A DNA stretch of 64,000 nucleotides from Pseudomonadota bacterium (GCA_018261895.1 JAGTRT010000030.1:1-64000), one strand, 5' to 3'. Shown: positions 29,212-38,877, counted from the stretch's first letter. The notes: generated by a model from the sequence alone, not told the origin. Made by a program: numbers and translations.

Positions 29212-30777
29212 ATGGCCTCGGGCAAGATTCTGACCCTGCTGGTCATCGCCACGCTGCTGGCGCTGATCGGGGCCTGGATCGTCGCGCGCACTTATCGCAA
29301 GCGGATGCAAGGGCTCATGCAGGCGCCGCTTGCCGCGTCCGCCCCCGGCGATGTGGTCGTAACCGGCAGACCACCTGCCCGTCCTGCCCCCCCGACAAAC
29401 TGGCGACTGGAGGATAACCAGAAGGCGCACCATCGCCTGCTGTGGACCTTCGCCGCGCTGACCCTGCCCATCTCGTTGACGCGGACGGTGCTGACCCAAA
29501 TCATGGCCGACGGCCCGCTCAGCATCACGATCATTGCCGCCCTCGGTACCGCGTATGCGTGGCCGATATTGCCCGTTCTTGCCGTAATCGGCCGCTGGTC
29601 TCGTCCGCGTTTTATCCTTGCCATGCTCATTTGGTGCGCTTTCGCCATAGTGCTCCTTTCCTGGCGCACCAACGAGAATGTCAGCGTGAGCATGGTCACC
29701 ACCTGGGTACTCTTCGACACGGCCATGCCGCTGTTCGTCGTCACGGCGATCTGTCTGGGTGGCGCCACACGGGCCATCAGCCCATGGCTGGCGCCCCTGC
29801 TTGCAGTGTTCATCGGCTCATCGATACTGGGCCTGGACTTTCTCCAGACGCTGTTCGACACACAAAGCCCGCTCGTCGGCTGGCTAGTCCAGTGGTTCAG
29901 TCCCGTATCCGCCATGACCCTGTTTGCCATCCTGCCCTGGCTGATAGTGTGGTGGCCGGTTCGCGCCCTCGGTCGCTGGCTCGGCCAAGCCTACCGGGAA
30001 CGGCGAATCTCCGAACTGTTCTATCTCTATACCGCCGTATGGGCGATCGCAGTGGCGGGCCCCACGCTCGGCGACATCGACGGATCGGGCTGGAAATCCC
30101 TGATCAATCTCCTGCCGCTGCTGTGGATTCCGCTCGGCGCATGGCTCATGAAACGCCATGTCATTCCATCCATGAGCAATTCGCCGCCAACCTTGCTCGT
30201 GCTGCGCGTATTCAAGCAAGACGCAAACGTCCAGGCCATTTTCGACCGGGTCATCGAACGCTGGCGCCTGAGCGGCAATACCGTGCTGATCGCGGGCACC
30301 GATCTCGCCTATCGCACCATCGACGCCGACGACGTATTCACCTTCCTGGACGGTCGCCTAGGCGAGCGTTTTGTCGCCCGTCCATCCGACATCGATGCGC
30401 GCATAGCCCAGATGGAATTCCAGCCCGACACCGAGGGACGCTACCGGATCAACGAATGCTATTGCCACGACACCACCTGGCAGCAGGCACTCGACAGGCT
30501 GGTCGGCATCAGCGACGTGGTGCTCATGGACCTGCGCAATTTCAAGGCGAAAAACGCCGGCTGCGTCCATGAACTCGGCGTCCTGTCCAAGGCGCCCAAT
30601 CTCGCCCGCGTCGTCATCCTGACCAACCCGGACACCGAGCGCGAGGCCGCCCAGGCAGCCGCTGCCGGCGCGCCGGACGGCCGTTTCGTCTGGCTCGACG
30701 AAAGCAGCCGTAACAGCCTCAAACCGGCCGACGTCCTGGCCGCCCTTTTCCCGACCGCAACCGCTGCCACGCGCTAG
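29212..30777 (+). CDS. Multi-pass membrane protein with C-terminal TIR-like cytosolic domain
   Basis: Several hydrophobic helices in the first ~300 aa; C-terminal LLVLRVFKQDANVQAIFDRVIERWRLSGNTVLIAGTDLAYRTI...ISDVVLMDLRNFKAKNAGCVHELGVLSKAPNLARVVILTN. Confidence 0.6.
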   Translation: MASGKILTLLVIATLLALIGAWIVARTYRKRMQGLMQAPLAASAPGDVVVTGRPPARPAPPTNWRLEDNQKAHHRLLWTFAALTLPISLTRTVLTQIMADGPLSITIIAALGTAYAWPILPVLAVIGRWSRPRFILAMLIWCAFAIVLLSWRTNENVSVSMVTTWVLFDTAMPLFVVTAICLGGATRAISPWLAPLLAVFIGSSILGLDFLQTLFDTQSPLVGWLVQWFSPVSAMTLFAILPWLIVWWPVRALGRWLGQAYRERRISELFYLYTAVWAIAVAGPTLGDIDGSGWKSLINLLPLLWIPLGAWLMKRHVIPSMSNSPPTLLVLRVFKQDANVQAIFDRVIERWRLSGNTVLIAGTDLAYRTIDADDVFTFLDGRLGERFVARPSDIDARIAQMEFQPDTEGRYRINECYCHDTTWQQALDRLVGISDVVLMDLRNFKAKNAGCVHELGVLSKAPNLARVVILTNPDTEREAAQAAAAGAPDGRFVWLDESSRNSLKPADVLAALFPTATAATR

Positions 30778-30797
30778 CCCACTACAAGGAGAACCCC

Positions 30798-31976
30798 GTG
30801 AACCAACAAGTCCTGAAGCGCATCAAAGATCCTGGCCAGAAGAAAATCCTCGCCTGCGACGGTGGCGGCATTCTCGGTCTGATGAGCGTCGAAATCCTGG
30901 CCAAACTCGAAGCCGACCTGCGCACCCGTCTGCAGAAGCCCAACCTGGTCCTCGCCGACTATTTCGATTTCGTTTGCGGCACGAGCACCGGCGCCATCAT
31001 CGCCAGCTGCATTTCGACCGGCATGTCGATGGATGTGATCCGCAGCTTCTATACCGCCAGCGGCCAGCAGATGTTCGACAAGGCATCCGTGCTCAAGCGC
31101 CTCAAATACAGCTACAACGACGAACCGCTGGCGAAGAAACTGCGCGAGGAACTCGACAAGGCCCTGCACCACACGGCCAGCGCCGCCGAGCCCAACGCCA
31201 CGCTCGGCGACGCCGGGCTGCGCACGCTGCTCATGATGGTCATGCGCAACGTCAACACCGATTCGCCGTGGCCGGTCAGCAACAACCCGCTGGCCAAATA
31301 CAACGACCGGACCCGCCCCGACTGCAATCTCAAGCTGCCGCTCTGGCAACTGGTCCGCGCCAGTACCGCCGCGCCCACCTTCTTCCCGCCGGAAGTCGTG
31401 ACCTTCGGCGAAGGCACCGAAAAACGCTACGAATTCATCTTCGTCGATGGCGGCGTGACGACCTACAACAACCCGGCCTTCCTCGCCTTCCAGATGGTCA
31501 CCGCGGCGCCCTACAAGATCAGCTGGCCGACCGGCGACGACAAGCTGCTCATCGTCTCCATCGGCACCGGCAGCACGGCCAAGGTTCGCCCCGATCTCGA
31601 TGCCGACGACCTGTGGCTGCTCGACAACGCCAAGAACCTGCCCGGCGCCCTCATGAACGCCGCCTCGGCCGGTTGGGACATGGCCTGCCGGGTCATTGGC
31701 GACTGCCGCTTCGGTCCGAAGATCGACCGCGAAATCGACGACCTCGTGCCAACCGACGTCATCCCGGTCACGTCGAGCGTACCCAAACAGTTCGCCTACG
31801 TCCGCTACGATCCCGATGTCTCCCAGGCCGGGCTGGATGCGCTGGGTCTCTCGACCATCAAGGCAGAAAACGTGCAGGTCATGGATTCGGTCAAGCACAT
31901 GAAGGATATCCAGCAGGTCGGCGCGGCCTACGCCGCGCACAACGTCAGCCTCAAGCACCTGCGGGGCTTCGCATGA
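30798..31976 (+). CDS. Patatin-like phospholipase
   Basis: KILACDGGGILGLMSVEIL oxyanion loop; FVCGTSTGAIIA nucleophile elbow; FVDGGVTTYNNPA catalytic Asp. Confidence 0.93.
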   Translation: MNQQVLKRIKDPGQKKILACDGGGILGLMSVEILAKLEADLRTRLQKPNLVLADYFDFVCGTSTGAIIASCISTGMSMDVIRSFYTASGQQMFDKASVLKRLKYSYNDEPLAKKLREELDKALHHTASAAEPNATLGDAGLRTLLMMVMRNVNTDSPWPVSNNPLAKYNDRTRPDCNLKLPLWQLVRASTAAPTFFPPEVVTFGEGTEKRYEFIFVDGGVTTYNNPAFLAFQMVTAAPYKISWPTGDDKLLIVSIGTGSTAKVRPDLDADDLWLLDNAKNLPGALMNAASAGWDMACRVIGDCRFGPKIDREIDDLVPTDVIPVTSSVPKQFAYVRYDPDVSQAGLDALGLSTIKAENVQVMDSVKHMKDIQQVGAAYAAHNVSLKHLRGFA

Positions 31977-33307
31977 GCACCTGCTTCGTCATCCAGGGCT
32001 TCGGCAAGAAGACCGACTACACGGACGGCCGTATCCTCGACCTCGATGCCTCCTACGCCGTCATCAAGGACGCCATCGAATCTGCCGGCCTGCAGGCCAT
32101 CCGCGCCGACGAAATCCAGCATTCCGCGGTGATCGACGTCCCGATGTACGAAATGCTGCTCAACGCCGATGTCGTCGTCGCCGACCTGTCCACCTACAAC
32201 GTCAATGCCGCCTACGAACTCGGCGTGCGCTATGCCCTCCGCCCCCGCACCACCATCGTCGTTGCCGAGGAAGGCTTCAAGAATCCCTTCGACATCGGCC
32301 ACATCGCCATCCGCCGCTACAAGCATCTCGGCGAGGATATCGGCGCCAAGGAGGCGGTGCGTTTCAAGAACGAACTGAAGGCGGCCATCGCCGAGATACT
32401 CGCCTCGAATCGGGCTGACAGTCCGGTCTACACCTTCCTGCCTGGACTCATCCCTCCGGAACTCGCCGTGGCCAAGAATGCCCCTCCCCCACCGCAGGCC
32501 AGGGGAGGCATCCCCGCACCCGAGGTGCTCGATCAGGCTGACGCTGTCGATGACCTTCTCGCCGCAGCCCCCGAACCGGTCGCCACCCCCAAGGCCATGC
32601 TCGACGAAGCGCTGGCCCGAATCAACCCGCCACCAGGCCAGCCGAGCGATTTCGACGGCGCGCGCGGGCTGCTTCTCAAGGTTTTGCAACAGCGCCCCAA
32701 CGACCCCTTCGTGCTCCAGCAACTGGTCGTCGCCACCTACAAGTCGAAACAGCCGGACCCGCAGAACGCCCTGCTCGAAGCGCGCCGCATCATGGAGAAG
32801 TCGCTCAATCCGGCGTCGACCAACGATCCCGAAACACTGGGCCTGTGGGGCGCGATCCACAAGCGCCTGTGGGACATCAACGCCAACCCGACCGACCTCA
32901 ACGCCGCAGTCGACGGCTACGAACGGGGCTTCTCGCTGCGCCGGGACTGGTACAACGGCATCAACTACGCCTTCCTGCTCGACGTGCGTGCCGTGGAATG
33001 GCTGAAGGCCGGCAATCGCGACGAAGGCATCGCCGACTCCGTCCTCGCCCGGCGCATCCGGAACGAAGTCGGACGCCTGGCCCAGGCGGCGGCGGAAGAC
33101 AAGGAAGCCGACCCGCAAAAGCGCTTCTGGGCCATCGCCACCTTATGGGAAGCAGCGCTCGGTCGCGGCGACACCGCTGAAACCGCGCGCTGGGAGCAAG
33201 CCGCGCAGGCACTCGCCGTGCCGCAATGGATGCAGGACAGCCGACTGGAACAGGGACGGAAACTGCAGGCAGTGCAACAAGCCTTCGCGACGCTATCGGC
33301 CGGCTAG
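31973..33307 (+). CDS. TIR/nucleoside-deoxyribosyltransferase-like (TRAFs-binding-type) protein with TPR-like C-terminus
   Basis: MSTCFVIQGFGKKTDYTDGRILDLDASYAVIKDAIESAGLQAIRADE...NADVVVADLSTYNVNAAYELGVRYALRPRTTIVVAEE; ATGA overlap with the patatin stop; the track ORF starts too far upstream. Confidence 0.72.
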   Translation: MSTCFVIQGFGKKTDYTDGRILDLDASYAVIKDAIESAGLQAIRADEIQHSAVIDVPMYEMLLNADVVVADLSTYNVNAAYELGVRYALRPRTTIVVAEEGFKNPFDIGHIAIRRYKHLGEDIGAKEAVRFKNELKAAIAEILASNRADSPVYTFLPGLIPPELAVAKNAPPPPQARGGIPAPEVLDQADAVDDLLAAAPEPVATPKAMLDEALARINPPPGQPSDFDGARGLLLKVLQQRPNDPFVLQQLVVATYKSKQPDPQNALLEARRIMEKSLNPASTNDPETLGLWGAIHKRLWDINANPTDLNAAVDGYERGFSLRRDWYNGINYAFLLDVRAVEWLKAGNRDEGIADSVLARRIRNEVGRLAQAAAEDKEADPQKRFWAIATLWEAALGRGDTAETARWEQAAQALAVPQWMQDSRLEQGRKLQAVQQAFATLSAG

Positions 33308-33318
33308 GCGGGCCTAAC

Positions 33319-36234
33319 TCAGCTGCGCCGAACGCCTACCTGGCGCTGAAGCTGGTGGAGCAAGGCCAGCGTGGCGTCGCGGGCGGCCAGGAGGTCGGGG
33401 ATGCGGGCGCGTGACTCTTCGATCTTGCCGTCGCGCCAGAGATTGTCGATTTCGTGGGCCACGGCGTGGATACGGCGGTGTGGCACATCGATTTCGGCAA
33501 AGACGGGGTAGTTTTCGTAGCGCCGCCGATGGTCGCTGTAATACCAGCGGCCGAGCTCGCATTTGGTCGCATCGTCGAGATGCGGACAGGGTACCGGTTG
33601 CCCTTCATTGGCGGCGTAGGCGATCTGGGCAACCCAGTTGCGCAACTGGATCTCGGCGATGAGCATGGGGTAGTCGGCCTGATTCCAGTACAGATCGCTG
33701 ATTTCCTGCCAGCTTGGATCGGGACGCCAGGCGCGGACCCAATCGACCATCTTGTCGGCCGACATCGGTTTTGAAATGCCGTAACCCTGCGCGTTGTCGC
33801 AGTTGAGTTGCATGAGCAGACGGCCATGCTCGACGGTTTCGACGCCCTCGGCGATGATCTGGCGCTGGAAGGCGTTGGCCAGCCCGATCACGCCCTGGAC
33901 GATGACGAGATTGTTGAAGTCACTGAGAATTTCACGAACGAAGCTCTGGTCGATCTTGATGATTTCGGCCGGCAGACGCTTGAGGTAGGTGAGCGAGGAA
34001 TAGCCGGTGCCGAAGTCGTCGAGCGAGAAGCGAACGCCGAGGGCGCGACATTCGTCGATGACCCGCGAGGTCTTGGCAACATCTTCCAGCGCCGCCGTTT
34101 CGAGGATTTCCATTTCGAGCAGGTGCGCCACCTTGGGGTGCAGGAACAGCGCGGCCTTGAGCTTTTCGACAAACTCGGCGGCCTGCGCATCGATGACCCA
34201 GTCGCCGATGGACTTGACCATCATGTCGTCGTTGATCAGCGGCAGGAATTCGCTCGGGGCGAGCAAGCCACGCTCCGGGTGGTTCCAGCGGATGAGCGCC
34301 TCGGCGCCGATCACCCGGCCCTCGCGCATGTTCACCTTGGGCTGGAAGAAGAGCACGAACTCGTGGCTCTCCAACGCCTGGCGGATGCGGTTCACATGGT
34401 CGTGGCGGCTGCGTGTGTGGCGATCCTGCTCGGCGTCGAAAATCTGGTAGCAGTTCTTGCCCGCCTGCTTGGCGCGATACATGGCCTGGTCGGCGTGGCG
34501 CAGCAGGGTGTCCGGATCTTCGTCGTCGTTGGGGAACAGCGTCACCCCGACACTGGCCGAGATGCTGACGGCTTCGGGCAGGACGCTGAGCGGCTGGGCG
34601 ATCTGGCTCTGCAGGCGGCGGATCGCTTCCTTGCATTCGGTCTCGGTGGCAAAACCGAGCAGGAGCAGGACGAACTCGTCACCGCCCAGACGGGCCACGG
34701 TATCGCCGCCGCGCATGATGCCGCGCATGCGGTTGGCGATTTCGATGAGCACCATGTCGCCGGCGCCATGCCCCCAGGTATCGTTGATCGGCTTGAAGCC
34801 ATCGAGGTCGAGGTAGCAGATGGCCATCAGTGACCGGGTCCGGCGGGTTTGCGCAATGCCCTGGATGAGTCGGTCGGCCAGCAGGGTGCGGTTGGGCAGT
34901 TCGGTCAGCGGGTCGTAGTAGGCCATCTGCGTGAGCTGCGATTCCTGCGCCTTGAGCCGCCCGATGTCGGAGAAGACCGCGACGTAATTGGTCAGATTGC
35001 CCGCGCTGTCGCGCACGGCGGAAATCGACAGGAGTTCGGGATAGACCTCGCCGTATTTGTTGCGATTCCAGATTTCGCCGCGCCAGCTATCCGTCTCGTT
35101 GATGCTTTTCCACATCGCCTCGTAGAACTCCTGGTCATGACGGCCCGACTTGAGGACGCGGGGATTGCGCCCGATCACTTCGCTGCGCTCCCAGCCAGTG
35201 ATGCGCGAGAAAGCCGGATTGACGTCGAGGATGTTGCCGGAGGCATCGGTCAGCGTGATGCCGTCGTGCGCGCTGCGGAAGGCGGTGGCGTGCAGCGTCA
35301 GTTGCTTCTCGACGGCGAGTTGCGCGGCATAGCGTTCGCCCAGCTCCAGGTTGGCCTTGGCCAGCGAGCGGCGGGCCTGATCGAGCCGGAAGAACAGGAG
35401 GGCGAGGAAGGCGGTCAACGCGACGGCCAGGGCATAGAGTGCCATGCGGAAGTGGCTGGCGACGTGGAGTGCGCGGGCGTGGGCTTCCGCATAGCCGCGT
35501 GTCAGCCCGTCAAGGTACTCGCTGCTGCGCAGCGAGCCGATTTCGGTCATCAGGTCATCCAGCTTGACGAGTCGCGTGACGATGTTGTCGCCATGACGGA
35601 TGATGTTGCCGACCAGATGCTTCTGCGCCGTACCGACCGACAGATTGCTCAGTTCGCTGCGCGCCGCCTGCACGCGTGCATTCCCCTCCTCGCTGGGCGA
35701 GTGCGCAAAGGCCATCACTTCGCGGGCATATTTGCCGACCGGGTCACGCAGGTTGCCGGGCATGCCGGACAGCAATTGGGTATCAAGAAAGGCCGACGTC
35801 GCGATCGGGAAGAAGGACATCGAGTTGCGCAGGATGGCATTGTCCCGCTTGAACTGGTCGACCATGTCCGCCTTGCGGGTCATGACCCCGCTCAGGTCGC
35901 TGACCGCCCTGGTCACCGCCGCACGGTCATCCGCCGACAGGAAGCCCGGCGCTTCGGCCACGTCCTTGACCAGCAGATCGATGCGGCGAACATAATCGGC
36001 GATTGCATCGAAATTCCTGACCAGTTCGAGGCGGTTGGCCAGGATCTGCCCGTCGAGGCGGGTATCGAGTTCGCCGAGGTCGCGCAGTTTTTGTGTGTAG
36101 GCAATATGCTGTTCCGGCGACACGCGCTCGGCCAGGAAGAAAAGCGTGGTCAGCGCCGCGACGAAGAGCCCGACAAAAAGCGCGAGACCGAGCCGTGGCA
36201 ATTGGACGAGAGGGAGAGTCTGGGATGCGTTCAT
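33319..36234 (-). CDS. Membrane sensor with PAS-GGDEF-EAL and a C-terminal CZB-like domain (c-di-GMP turnover)
   Basis: ARLGGDEFVLLLL; GAEALIRWNHPERG; C-terminal CPHLDDATKCELGRWYYSDHRRRYENYPVFAEIDVPHRRIHAVAHE. Confidence 0.9.
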   Translation of the reverse strand: MNASQTLPLVQLPRLGLALFVGLFVAALTTLFFLAERVSPEQHIAYTQKLRDLGELDTRLDGQILANRLELVRNFDAIADYVRRIDLLVKDVAEAPGFLSADDRAAVTRAVSDLSGVMTRKADMVDQFKRDNAILRNSMSFFPIATSAFLDTQLLSGMPGNLRDPVGKYAREVMAFAHSPSEEGNARVQAARSELSNLSVGTAQKHLVGNIIRHGDNIVTRLVKLDDLMTEIGSLRSSEYLDGLTRGYAEAHARALHVASHFRMALYALAVALTAFLALLFFRLDQARRSLAKANLELGERYAAQLAVEKQLTLHATAFRSAHDGITLTDASGNILDVNPAFSRITGWERSEVIGRNPRVLKSGRHDQEFYEAMWKSINETDSWRGEIWNRNKYGEVYPELLSISAVRDSAGNLTNYVAVFSDIGRLKAQESQLTQMAYYDPLTELPNRTLLADRLIQGIAQTRRTRSLMAICYLDLDGFKPINDTWGHGAGDMVLIEIANRMRGIMRGGDTVARLGGDEFVLLLLGFATETECKEAIRRLQSQIAQPLSVLPEAVSISASVGVTLFPNDDEDPDTLLRHADQAMYRAKQAGKNCYQIFDAEQDRHTRSRHDHVNRIRQALESHEFVLFFQPKVNMREGRVIGAEALIRWNHPERGLLAPSEFLPLINDDMMVKSIGDWVIDAQAAEFVEKLKAALFLHPKVAHLLEMEILETAALEDVAKTSRVIDECRALGVRFSLDDFGTGYSSLTYLKRLPAEIIKIDQSFVREILSDFNNLVIVQGVIGLANAFQRQIIAEGVETVEHGRLLMQLNCDNAQGYGISKPMSADKMVDWVRAWRPDPSWQEISDLYWNQADYPMLIAEIQLRNWVAQIAYAANEGQPVPCPHLDDATKCELGRWYYSDHRRRYENYPVFAEIDVPHRRIHAVAHEIDNLWRDGKIEESRARIPDLLAARDATLALLHQLQRQVGVRRS

Positions 36235-37259
36235 TGCAGCCTCTGCCCTTCCCACTCGCCGGTCAGCGTTCGCAGGAAGGCAGTCAGCGCCCGTACGTCC
36301 TCACTGGTGAATTCGCGGCCCAGTTGGTAGCGCCCCATGACGACGACCGCCTGCTCGAGGGTCTCGGCCGAGCCGTCGTGGAAATAGGGCGGCGTGACTT
36401 CGACATTGCGCAGGCTGGGCACCTTGAAGACGTTGATATCGGATTCACGACCGGTCACATTGAAGCGCCCCAGATCCGCCTTGCGACCGGCATCGTTCTT
36501 CAGATAGCTGTCCATGACGCCAAAACGCTGGAACATGTTGCCGCCAATGCCGGCGCCCTGATGGCAACTGGCGCAGCCGTAATCGACGAAGCGTTGGAGC
36601 CCGGAACGCTCCAGCGCGTCGAGCGCGTCCTTGTCACCGTTGAGATAACGGTCGAAGCGGCTGTTGTGCGTGAGCAGCGTGCGCTCGAAGGTGGCAATGG
36701 CATCGACGATGGCTTCGCCGGTGATGCCCTGCTTGTAGAGTTGGGCGAATGCCTGGCGATAGCCTTCATCGCGATTTAGCTTGGGGATGACCTCGGCCCA
36801 GTTCGATCCCATTTCGAGGGGGTTGTGCACCGGCCCGGCCGCCTGTTCCTCGAGGCTGGCGGCCCGGCCATCCCAGAACTGGACGAAATTCAGCGAACTG
36901 TTGAAAACGGTCGGTGCATTGACGCCGCCCTGCTTGCCATCGATGCCAACCGAAACGGGCAGCCGGTCGCTGCCGCCGCTCCCCAGCTTGTGGCAGCTCG
37001 CGCAGGCAATCGTATCGTCGTGCGACAGGCGGGGATCGAAAAACAGTCGCCGGCCGAGCGCGACCTTGTCGGCCGGCAGGTCGGGCACGGGCGGCAGGGG
37101 CAACATGGCGCGCGATCCCGACAGTGTGCTTTGCAAGGCCGGGCTTCCGCTCGGCGTCCGCGTCGCGGCCGCGTCCGGCTGGTCGCGCCGGGCGATCAGC
37201 GCGACACCGGCGACCAGGGACGCCAGAACAAGCAGAACAAGGGCTTTGCGGAGCTTCAT
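36231..37259 (-). CDS. Di-heme cytochrome c peroxidase / MauG family
   Basis: Two CxxCH motifs: TIACASCHKLGSGG and YGCASCHQGAGIGGN; signal-peptide-like N-terminus MKLRKALVLLVLASLVAG. Confidence 0.9.
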   Translation of the reverse strand: MKLRKALVLLVLASLVAGVALIARRDQPDAAATRTPSGSPALQSTLSGSRAMLPLPPVPDLPADKVALGRRLFFDPRLSHDDTIACASCHKLGSGGSDRLPVSVGIDGKQGGVNAPTVFNSSLNFVQFWDGRAASLEEQAAGPVHNPLEMGSNWAEVIPKLNRDEGYRQAFAQLYKQGITGEAIVDAIATFERTLLTHNSRFDRYLNGDKDALDALERSGLQRFVDYGCASCHQGAGIGGNMFQRFGVMDSYLKNDAGRKADLGRFNVTGRESDINVFKVPSLRNVEVTPPYFHDGSAETLEQAVVVMGRYQLGREFTSEDVRALTAFLRTLTGEWEGQRLQ

Positions 37260-37323
37260 GCGCACGATTATAGGGCGCGTATGCACCGTATGCCCAACCC
37301 CAAAAATCGGGTATTCCAGAGGC

Positions 37324-37866
37324 CTATGACGATCGCTTGGAAAGGCGGTTAATGGCCGGCAAAAACACCTCCGTCACCACCACTTCCTGGGTACCGAGGC
37401 GATGCAGGGAACGCCTTGCCCACAGGTATCTGCCATCCGCGCCGAGGGCCGCCGCGCGGCCGAACAGCGGGTGTCGTCGGTCAAGGCGCAGGAATTCGAT
37501 CTGCCCGCGCCGGAAACCCGGATGAGTGAACAGCAGCGAACCGAGCGAATTGCTGCCGAGCCGCGACAGCCATCGGCCAAGCCGACCGTTGCCGGCCGTC
37601 GACAGCGTGGTATGGGCAAAAATCACGGGCACGCCATCGCACTCCAGCACCACTTCGCGCACCCAGGCCGGGTGTCGCGACGGGCGACGGAGCAGGCCTT
37701 CGTCGGCCAGCGCCCGTCCTGTCTCGTAGCGCAAGAGGCGCACGCGAAATGTGTGGCAGTGGCGCTGACAACGCCCCGTCAGCGAACCGGGTTCGCGCAG
37801 CCAGGAGGCCAGATCGGCATCGAGCGCCCCGCCGGGCAGGCGGGCACGCCACCGGTTTCGGCGCAT
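37324..37866 (-). CDS. ubiC: Chorismate--pyruvate lyase
   Basis: WLREPGSLTGRCQRHCHTFRVRLLRYETGRALADEGLLRR...VREVVLECDGVPVIFAHTTL; start at MRRNRWRAR. Confidence 0.8.
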   Translation of the reverse strand: MRRNRWRARLPGGALDADLASWLREPGSLTGRCQRHCHTFRVRLLRYETGRALADEGLLRRPSRHPAWVREVVLECDGVPVIFAHTTLSTAGNGRLGRWLSRLGSNSLGSLLFTHPGFRRGQIEFLRLDRRHPLFGRAAALGADGRYLWARRSLHRLGTQEVVVTEVFLPAINRLSKRSS

Positions 37867-38309
37867 TATTGGGGACGCGGCGCCTTGTCGAGGCCGCCCA
37901 GCTTGACGCCGGGCTTGATGCCGCGCTGGGCGAACCAGCCGAGGTTCATTTCCAGCGCGTAACGGGCCGGACGGCGGGCGCAGTGGTTGTCCTCGGTCTG
38001 CGGCTGCATGTCCTCGATGTTGATGATCTTGCCCTCGGCATCCACGAAGGCCACGGACAGCGGCAGCAGCGTGTTGCGCATCCACATGCAGTGGGTGTTT
38101 TCGTGATTGAACACGAAGAGCATGCCGCGCTGGGCCGGCATCGCCTTGCGGTTCATTAGGCCGATCTGGCGGTTCTGGTCGTTGGCCGCCACCTCGGCTT
38201 CGATACGATGGAAACCGGCGGTCAGCTCCATGACGGGCATGGCATTCTGCGCCAGGGCCGCGGCGCTCAGCGCCCAGCCAGCCAATACCCCGACGATCAT
38301 TCTATTCAT
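37866..38309 (-). CDS. DUF192 family protein
   Basis: NRQIGLMNRKAMPAQRGMLFVFNHENTHCMWMRNTLLPLSVAFVDAEGKI. Confidence 0.88.
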   Translation of the reverse strand: MNRMIVGVLAGWALSAAALAQNAMPVMELTAGFHRIEAEVAANDQNRQIGLMNRKAMPAQRGMLFVFNHENTHCMWMRNTLLPLSVAFVDAEGKIINIEDMQPQTEDNHCARRPARYALEMNLGWFAQRGIKPGVKLGGLDKAPRPQ

Positions 38310-38877
38310 TGAATCTTCCTTGCAAATCCTGATAGCCGCCGTCGATCCGCCGCCATTGCCCGAGCGCCAGACCGTCCAGCGTCACCGCCCCGATGGCGGC
38401 CCTCACCAAACGGAGCGTAGGATAACCGATGGCCGCCGTCATGCGCCGCACCTGCCGGTTCTTGCCTTCGGAAATACGGATTTCCAGCCACGAAGTCGGG
38501 ATCGCCGCGCGAAAGCGGATCGGCGGGTCGCGCTGCCAGAGGCCGGCCGGCTCGTCGATCAGGCGCACCTTGGCCGGCTGGGCGATGAAGTCGGAGAGCT
38601 TGATGCCGGCGCGGAGTTGATCGAGCGCCGCTTCATCCGGCACACCTTCGACCTGCGCCCAATAGGTTTTCTCGAGCTTGTGCTTCGGATCGGCGATCTT
38701 CGCCTGCAACTTGCCGTCATCGGTCAGGATGAGCAGCCCCTCGCTGTCGGCATCGAGCCGACCGGCAACATAAACCCCCTTGACCGGAATGAATTCATCG
38801 AGCGCCCGCCACTTGCCCTCGGGCGTGAACTGACTCAGGACGCCATAAGGCTTGTTGAAGAGGACGATGGAGGACAC
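38302..38877 (-). CDS. RsuA/RluE-family pseudouridine synthase
   Basis: VAGRLDADSEGLLILTDDGKL; ISEGKNRQVRRMTAAIGYPTLRLVR. Confidence 0.92.
   Translation of the reverse strand: MSSIVLFNKPYGVLSQFTPEGKWRALDEFIPVKGVYVAGRLDADSEGLLILTDDGKLQAKIADPKHKLEKTYWAQVEGVPDEAALDQLRAGIKLSDFIAQPAKVRLIDEPAGLWQRDPPIRFRAAIPTSWLEIRISEGKNRQVRRMTAAIGYPTLRLVRAAIGAVTLDGLALGQWRRIDGGYQDLQGRFNE

Noticed and set aside
30974-31972. N-terminal 333 aa of the track ORF 30974-33307
   Set aside because: Out-of-frame read of the patatin gene; the real start is the ATG at 31973 overlapping the patatin stop.
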